Part shown: positions 57,438 through 64,000 of the stretch, piece after piece
How the letters are laid out: the number at the start of each line of letters is the position of its first letter
Numbering within the stretch: position 1 is the stretch's first letter
Program-made: the position numbers and the translations under genes
NCBI RefSeq assembly: GCF_963966145.1
Contig: NC_091046.1
Location: 31,558,001-31,622,000, forward strand
Direction of reading: 5' to 3'
DNA: 64,000 nt
From: Tenebrio molitor
Taxonomy: Eukaryota; Arthropoda; Insecta; Coleoptera; Tenebrionidae
Notes under the pieces: generated by a model
Seen by the model: the letters and a program-made list of their open reading frames with translations, nothing else
Databases searched by the model: none
Told to the model about the DNA's origin: nothing

Positions 57438-57770
57438 AGTTCTTTCAATCTCTCATGGGTTGTGAGTCATATCTGCGCAAACGACGAACATCGGTTTCAA
57501 GTACGCGCTAGAAACCGACCGGAAAACATTGTCATTCGTAGAACCTTTTTTATATCTGAAGTGGCAAATCTACAGGATTTTCTTTTCACAACTGGCTCGA
57601 TCATTAACGAACCATTGTCTTGTGTCATTATGAAATTGTAATTTCGAAATTTAACGCATGGCTAAAATAGTCGACGTTTTCAGTTTTCATTTACCAATTC
57701 TTCACTGGTTTATCGCTCCGCCTTCGCGCAGATATTTCCATAGTCAAAACCCATGAGAGATTGAAAGACC
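57438..57770. mobile_element. TIR element of about 330 bp
   Basis: tctttcaatctctcatgggt and its exact reverse complement near 57748-57768, with matching gcgcagatat inner words. Confidence 0.7.
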
Positions 57771-57791
57771 TCTACTTCGCTACGCGTCGTG

Positions 57792-57831
57792 CCACAGCCA
57801 TCTCTACTTAAGTAAGTAGAGATGGCTGTGG
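57792..57831. repeat. Perfect 19-bp inverted repeat
   Basis: ccacagccatctctactta, a 2-bp centre (ag), then taagtagagatggctgtgg. Perfect arms at 40 bp total length. Confidence 0.9.
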
Positions 57832-58639
57832 TCGTGCTCTTAAAAACTCGTCGCGCGTGCTTTAAACTTTAAAGGCTTCCTTATAAACTTGTATCATAAT
57901 TCATAATATACTATAATACGTTTATACTTATAGTTTATGACCTAAAGTGGGTCAGTGACTGCACCGGGCTCTCAGGGCGTTTTTGGGGCAAAGGGCGTGG
58001 GTTGGGATATGGGCGCCAGGCAACCTTTTTGAGCTGGTTTAGACTTGTCCAGCTGCCGGGACAAGTGCTCAGTTTTTACTCGTCGGAGGGAGTAGAAAGC
58101 AAATTCGTTCTGAACGTTAAAAAAATTAATTTATTCAGTTGTCACTCCAAAAGCAGGTATCAGTGATTCTGTACTGGTTCACACGAGTGCGACAATGGTT
58201 CGATTGTAACTATTATGTGAAAAATGGAAAATGTGGAACCAGTACTTTCAGATGGCCTTAATAATTAACTTTGGTCGTAACCAGAAAAGCTTTTCCTTCA
58301 CATGTGACCGAATCTTAAACTAAACAATGGATTCTTCGACGAAATAAAAGGGTGTTTGTTCCTTGATGAAAAACCTTCCGAACTTAAGCTTCCTTTTGAT
58401 CGAGTTAGCAAATGAATTAAAATTTTATGAAACCCAAGGTCAAGATTGGGGTATTATCTTGACGAAAAATAAAAACATTGATCCTGATAAGAAAGTTTAA
58501 AATCGGTGAAGTTCCGAAACGTTAAATTTGATAATATTTCTAAATTGACATTGAAAATTGAATTTGAATGAACAGGTTTTACAAAAAAATTCTTACTATA
58601 TGCGAAATATTAAATGTGAATGTACAAAAAATGATGAAC

Positions 58640-60560
58640 GTGAGAAGCGCAGTAAAAAAATGGCGACTTATCTTATGCCGGGTCTGATGTCTCCTCGAAT
58701 AGCGTCCCTTCGACTTGCGGTACGGTACGGTTCCTATATGATGGCGTCACGGCGTGACCTTGATGTTTTTCGATATTTCTAGGCCGGAAACGATACGAAG
58801 ATGACGGTACTGATCGCCCTTACGAACGATGACTCTAACGAAAGATGATCCTAACGAACGATCACCCTAAAGAACGATGGCCCTAACGGAAGATGGACCT
58901 GCCGAACAACCCCTAACGAATTGACGTTAGTGTTGCGAATTTCGAATGGTTCGGTAATTACCTTTCCGCCGAAAGGGGGTGCTCCACGATAATTTGAAGG
59001 AGGACTTTCCGGTACTCCTTCACGGTACGGTACTTCTCGATACGATAAGAAGCGGTACGATAAGATGCTGGATCGAACTATCCAACTGGATCGAACTACC
59101 CCTAATAGACGAAATTAGTGATGCGGAATCGCTAATGAACGATAATTACCTCTATCTCACTAGATGACGAGGGGTCTCTCGATATTGGTAAGACGGTAAA
59201 ACGGTAACGGTACGGTAAAAAATCTTCGGGCTCCTCGACGGACCAGAAGCCTGGCAGCGCCGGACGATATGCACCATGGCGTCGGCAATCCGCTCTCGGG
59301 GATAATTGCGGATCCCGAACGCCACGCACGTAATTCGCTTTCCGCGACTTGCGGCACAGCCGCCCGCTCGGCGGTCGCCGACCGAGTCCCCTGATTTCCG
59401 CTCACGACAGGTTTTTTTCGTTACCCGCGAATCTAGGAGCGCAATATGAAATAGCTGGACCTTATTTTCCGCGGTAATAAGGCGTCCCGGTAATTGCACG
59501 AACAGCGCATCTTGATGACCATTTCCGGCGGTACTACACGTGCGCGCTAAAATAACAGATGGACGATCATGGCGCCGATTTGTTTACGTTGGATATCACC
59601 GACCGGGAAATCACGGATGCTGAAGCGGTAAAGTGTCGGTGAGTCCGCGCGTATCAAACGATAGATGGTAACAGCCATTTTCCGCAGGATCTCAAAAGGT
59701 TGAACACCACGAACAAAGGGAAGAAGGTTGGGGAAAAGAAGAGAAGAAGATAACTTTCTGGCAAGTCACGGGAACAAAAGGGAAACGGAACTGACTTTGC
59801 CGTACGGTTACCCGAGCTGAGAAGAAGAAGAGAGGAATTGAAGGAAAAGGAGAGGAGAAAAAAACAGAATGTGTCGTAAAGACGCACGATAGAAGTGAAA
59901 CTTTTGTATTACAGGGAAACATTGTAATTATTCATCAATCACTTTTAAATAGCATATTCACAACAAAATTGTATATTTTAATGAAGAAAATAAATTATAA
60001 ACAACGATAACACTAAACAATATCCAAATGCCTAACTCATTGTTCATTTTTAAGCCTCCAAATTAAAAAGAGGACATGATCGATAAATGCCGTGAGTGTG
60101 ACAAAGACAGAGACACTGCTCCCACTCGACCCAATATTGTTTACCCCCACCACTTTTCGTCACACAAAAAGGTTGCCGATCAGAATTTCAAGACCCTCCC
60201 ATAAAAAGTTTCACTTCAAAAAAAAAGAGAACGATAAAAAAGATAGGGGCCAACGTGTGTTGTTCCAGCCGCCCCAAAAATGGCTGGCACAGTTTCTACC
60301 AAAGAAAACTCTAAAGAAACCGAAAGTGAAACGCGAAAGAAAACTGAAAGTGAAACGATAAACAAAAAATAAATCCTGAACCGATAAACTAAAAATGAAC
60401 TGACTGACGACACAAACAAAACTGAATGATCTCGAAATGAGCGTCCCGAAAAAGGTTACGGCAGGGTGGGCGCGTCGCGTCGTCATGCGTTATCTTGGAT
60501 CCGTCTACGTTACAAAGAGATCAAATAGAGTAAAACAGTAAACTTCTACTGCATCGTGGA
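58640..60560. other. GC/CpG-rich island of unknown origin
   Basis: Unlike all its neighbours: rich in CG and in cggtacggtac words (58717-58730, 59010-59030, 59205-59215), with a minisatellite at 58818-58920 and long stretches open in several frames. None of the frames (for example 59152-59499 on the minus strand) has a domain that I recognise. An AT-rich gap lies at 59890-60090. It could be a promoter/first-exon region of a gene outside the window, a tandem-repeat-derived segment, or horizontally acquired DNA; the sequence alone does not decide. Confidence 0.4.
58818..58920 (+). repeat. Degenerate 16-bp minisatellite
   Basis: Consecutive units ctaacgaaagatgatc, ctaacgaacgatcacc, ctaaagaacgatggcc and ctaacggaagatggac (58835-58898), with weaker units on both sides. 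Confidence 0.8.
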
Positions 60561-61120
60561 CTATGCCCACCGGGGACACTACGTAAAAAAAAACGCACCC
60601 TATTGCTCTACCTCTGTGGTGGTGTGGAAAAGAATAAAAACTACAAAAATAATAGAAATTCTCGATTTCTACACGCTGTAACTACGAAACTTGATCTGAC
60701 AAAAAAACATAAAGAACAAAAAATGTATAGAATTGTACGCTCTACATTTTCTATAATAACTTAGATAGACGTATCTAGCACGTATAATGAAATAATCGCA
60801 GAAATGTGATTTTCCACCCCTATTCTCCAGTATGGCGGGGCGAGCGGCAACCCCCCAAGGTCGCAAACTCAACAATATTAATAATAGGCCTGATAGAAGA
60901 TACCTGCCAAGTATAAACTTTTCTGTACCTTTTGCAAGGTAAAACTCCCTATTGATTGGACTATAAGAAATGATTAAATTTGCAGCCTTATCTGTGCAGT
61001 GTTCTGCCTTTTGTGCTACTGGTTCGGTTATTGCAAGCTTAAGGAAATTTTGTCTACATTGAAAAAAATTACTTTTGAATTTTAGAAAATTTGTTGAAAA
61101 ATGTTTTTGTAAAGCGAGAA

Positions 61121-61342
61121 ATGCCGCGAGTGCGTCACATTCCTCAGCTCAGTGACTTTGAAAGAGGGCGGATTGTAGGCTTACGAAAAGCAGGTTTGTC
61201 AGTTAGAGAAATTGCCAGAAGAACTGGCAGATTTGTACGCACCATTTTAAGATATCATCAGGCAGGGACTCAAGAAGGCCATGAACACAGGACTAGGGGC
61301 ACCGGACGTCGTAGGATGACAACAGAAAATCAAGATCAATGA
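61121..61342 (+). pseudogene. Tc1-like transposase N-terminal fragment
   Basis: From ATG at 61121: PQLSDFERGRIVGLRKAGLS, VREIARRTGRFVRTILRY, then EGHEHRTRGTGRRRMTTEN and a stop at 61340. This is the first helix-turn-helix and the GRPR-like linker of a Tc1-type transposase; the second helix-turn-helix and the DDE domain are absent. No TIRs could be assigned to it. The frame is open to its end, so the truncation is by deletion, not by point mutation. 60561-61120 has no other feature. Confidence 0.75.
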
Positions 61343-61464
61343 AAGGGTGTTTACCTTTCTTTGTCACATAGTATATTTTTATCGTCTTGTTTTAATTAAT
61401 ACCTCCTAACAGAGTCATCACAGAATCCTAAAAAACGTACACTTCTCTTCAATAAAAAGTAGTA

Positions 61465-61690
61465 CCGAGCGATCCAAAAGTCTTTCTATCAAGTGAGCCA
61501 TAATATTATTATTATTATTACACCATAAAATTTTAAAAATGACAATTTAAAAAAAAATCAAAGTATAGGGACACGCTGATAAAACATATTTTTAATGTTC
61601 ATTTAAATGCGCGCCAAATATGCTGCAGCCCAACGACATTCGTTTCCACTGTCATGGCCCATTTGATAGCAAGACTTTTGGATCACTCGG
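61465..61690. mobile_element. 226-bp TIR element
   Basis: Ends ccgagcgatccaaaagtctt and revcomp ccgagtgatccaaaagtctt, then gctatca on both sides; TA on both sides. Confidence 0.88.
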
Positions 61691-61759
61691 TATATACAAG
61701 TGCTGCACTTAATTTTAACAATATTTTGCTAATGTAAGTTCTTTTTCGTTAAAATGTTA

Positions 61760-62524
61760 CGGTTGCGGTCAATAAAATCTGAGCAGCACATTTTCCTACT
61801 GTAAATATGGTTTAGATTGTTGCTCAAGTACGGGTAGTCACCTGGAAAACTGTCATGTTGATGTAAACGTCAACGAAAAAAAATGCCACATTTATGTCTT
61901 GCAGAAAAAGTAAGGGTTGTTACATTGCTGGAAGAAGGTTGGTCAGAAAGGAGGGTAGCAGTCAGGTTCAACATAGCCAGGAGCACTGTGCACAATAAGA
62001 AAATGTGGAATGAACGCCAATCGTTTGAAAGGCAAGTCGGGAGTGGCAGGCCTAGAGTCTCTACAGAGATTGACGACGTTAATTTGATTCAAGTTCTACG
62101 AGAAAACCCGTTCAATTCGGTTACCGAGGCACACAATGAAACAAATTTCCCAGGTTCTCTTCCAACAGCAAGGCGTCGTGTCAAGGAAGGATCGGAACTG
62201 CGAAATCATCCTGCAGTCAAAAAACCTTTTTTGACTCAACAAAAGAACACAGAGTAGGATAGTAGGATTCGTGTTGGAATATTCCCTAGAACCATTAGAT
62301 TTTTGGCAGAATGTTGTTTTCACAAACGAGAAGATTTTTCAATCGTGCTATAACGGTCGTGTTAGAGTTTATAGTTTATAGGTGTGAATTAACACGTGGT
62401 ATTTGTGTATGTGTAGGTACCGTCGCTAGGGTAATGTTACTTGAGGTGAAAGCCTTGTTTTCCAAATTTCATGAAAAATTCATAGAATGTCAAATCAGTG
62501 CTCAGATTTTATTAACCGCAACCG
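61760..62524 (+). mobile_element. Internally deleted Tc1-like transposon, 765 bp
   Basis: Ends cggttgcggtcaataaaatc (then tgagca) and revcomp cggttgcggttaataaaatc; TA at 61758-61759 and 62525-62526. Carries the transposase fragment at 61883-62450. Confidence 0.88.
61883..62450 (+). pseudogene. Tc1-like transposase, N-terminal two-thirds, decayed
   Basis: Starts at ATG 61883 (MPHLCLAEKVRVVTLLEEGW) with a helix-turn-helix (RRVAVRFNIARSTVH), linker SFERQVGSGRPRVSTEIDD, and VTEAHNETNFPGSLPTARRR as second DNA-binding part. The frame ends at TAG 62255; in another frame it goes on with LEYSLEPLDFWQNVVFTNEK, in which asparagine replaces the expected first catalytic aspartate (FTDEK), then SCYNGRVRVY. 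After 62400 only the scrap CVCVGTVARV can be read. The second aspartate and the glutamate are missing. Defective. Confidence 0.85.
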
Positions 62525-62649
62525 TACATAACGCTAACAGAAAACGTTGTTACCAAGTTCCCAGTGTGGCTTAATTTTTACAATAGTACTTATTCTTATT
62601 TTTTTGAATTTTTTTAAAGTTAAAATTTAACCACTTTTTACATATGTAC

Positions 62650-63028
62650 TATTGCGAGCACGGAATTTCGGGCAGACTTGAAATTTGACTGATATAATAT
62701 CTGAAATAGGCTTTAGGTGCTAGACGTATTAATAACCTCATTTTAATATCCACTATTGTCACATATCATTTTGACAAATTGCCTTCATCAATCCTGAAAA
62801 GTTGCAGGTGCCTAGATGTGATTTTCCAAAAACTGAACAGTGTTTTATTAAATTTTGGAAATCAATAGCCAAAATGTAAAATAATTGTGCATAATATTTG
62901 TGACAGTTTATTTTGAAGTCCGGTCAAAATTAATTATGACATTTATGACAATAAAGCTTAGACTACATTGGTTTTTTAAATGGCATTTAAATTGCTGCCC
63001 GAAATTCCATGCAATGAGAGGGTATGGT
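62650..63028. mobile_element. TIR element of about 380 bp
   Basis: Inner ends ggaatttcgggcag (62661-62674) and ctgcccgaaattcc (62995-63008), flanked by gtacta and ggtac. Its ends resemble the family at 55907 (aaaatttcgggcac), a likely relative. Confidence 0.6.
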
Positions 63029-64000
63029 ACTACACATTAAATTTACCACAAAAAATTTTCAAATTATCCTTTAGTTTCTGTTTTATACGACTGACCTGTT
63101 TTAGCTAACTCATGCTGTATACTCGTAGGTTTAGGTATATAGGTAAGTATAATAAGCCGGTGGGAAAATATGTTGTGAAAAATTACATCAAGGGGTATAA
63201 CTTGTGTGAATGTATTTTTTTTTTTTTTGGCGTCGGGTCAGTCGATCTGGATAACAGTTCTTACTTTATGTCAGAACATTTAACTCGCATATTACTCACA
63301 ACAATAATGGAATGCCATTACGCTGGCTAATAAAATAAGAGATTTTCAAATATTTGCTGACATGATTCATCTTCGAGGATCAACCAATATTGTGGTTTCG
63401 GTTTTGCGGTGTTTTTTTTCCTTCGACATGGATCGCGCAGAGATGCGTGGCATTTGTTGCTATCAATGTGTTACACATGAGTCACCACACTGTACGATTC
63501 ATCTATTGTAGGAAAGAATGGAATTTACAGACATTGCGGAGCCAGTCGAAAAAATTTATGAATGAATTATAAGTGGTGGCAAAAACCACAACTTTCCAAA
63601 CTATGCAGACAATGCATTTTATTGTAAGTTATTTAAAACAAATAACAAAATATCTAAACGTAATGAAACTGAAACTTTTAACAATTTTGTTTGTTTTTTT
63701 TTTTGAGAGAACGATTATATTCTTCATTAATCATTATCCAGTACTTACCGTAAAGTTCGAATCATGTGGAATAATTGTTTATTTGTTAATTTGGCAAACA
63801 TTTTATTAGCAATCGTCGATGCTTGTTTAAAGATTAAAAATATGACTGACAAAAGTTATCAGCTGACTTTCAGTTTACCTCAAATTTCATATATTTTTTT
63901 AAATTTCTAAAATAACGTGTATGTTAAAATTGTCAGGATAAGTTATAGGAAAAAGTTGGTTCTAATGATAACAATTATACTGGTGTGTAAATTTTCAGAA
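63029..64000. other. No gene seen
   Basis: AT-rich, with T runs at 63209-63228 and 63690-63703. Short open frames here have no recognisable domain. Confidence 0.4.

Noticed and set aside
58818..58920. CRISPR-like array
   Set aside because: Units are 16 bp, contiguous, without spacers, in a eukaryotic genome; a minisatellite.
59152..59499. Overlapping minus-strand frames of 65-115 codons in the GC-rich island
   Set aside because: GC-rich DNA is open in several frames at once; no domain, start context or splice site favours any.

Overview
The window looks like nuclear DNA of an insect, most probably a beetle. The evidence is AT-rich DNA, one multi-exon host gene with 45-60 bp introns in most positions, and a very dense load of cut-and-paste DNA transposons and short terminal-inverted-repeat (TIR) elements with TA target-site duplications (TSDs). 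The species is not determinable from the sequence. No sequence database could be searched, so family names rest on motifs I can read, and splice sites were assigned by hand.

The only host gene that can be read at length is the nuclear-pore basket protein Tpr/Megator. Eleven plus-strand exons between 3271 and 10336 encode about 1,993 residues and the stop codon. The first ~340 residues must lie upstream of the window, because 1-3270 holds only transposon debris and reads as an intron. A single exon at 46635-46828 on the minus strand could be the signal-peptide exon of a secreted trypsin-like protein whose other exons are not visible.

The rest is mobile DNA. The best-preserved element is a PIF/Harbinger transposon (15882-19145, TSD TTG) with both of its genes open: a Myb/SANT-like protein and a three-exon DDE transposase. 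A nest of five elements occupies 23683-30169. An outer TIR element is split by a long-TIR element with PIF-type remnants (TSD TAA), which itself holds another TIR element. The outer element also holds a P-element/THAP9-type transposon (8-bp TSD ATATTTAG) whose THAP domain is split by a fifth element. A second P-type element lies at 35124-36219 (8-bp TSD CCTATAAC). Tc1-like elements, all broken or internally deleted, lie at 12.4-13.9, 49.4-50.9, 61.1 and 61.8-62.5 kb. Several TACAGGGT-type elements carry scraps of one transposase class that begins with an IYGEC motif and ends with WPPxSxDLTPxDFFLW. Non-LTR retrotransposon fragments lie at 38.7-39.0, 51.9-52.3 and 54.0-55.2 kb, and tRNA-derived SINEs at 20.5 and 23.5 kb.

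The stretch 58.6-60.6 kb differs in base composition (GC/CpG-rich, CGGTAC-rich, with a 16-bp minisatellite) and I could not assign it. No CRISPR array, rRNA gene or free-standing tRNA gene was seen, and nothing in the window forms an operon. What links the parts is insertion order: elements inside elements, inside introns, and side by side at shared TA sites.
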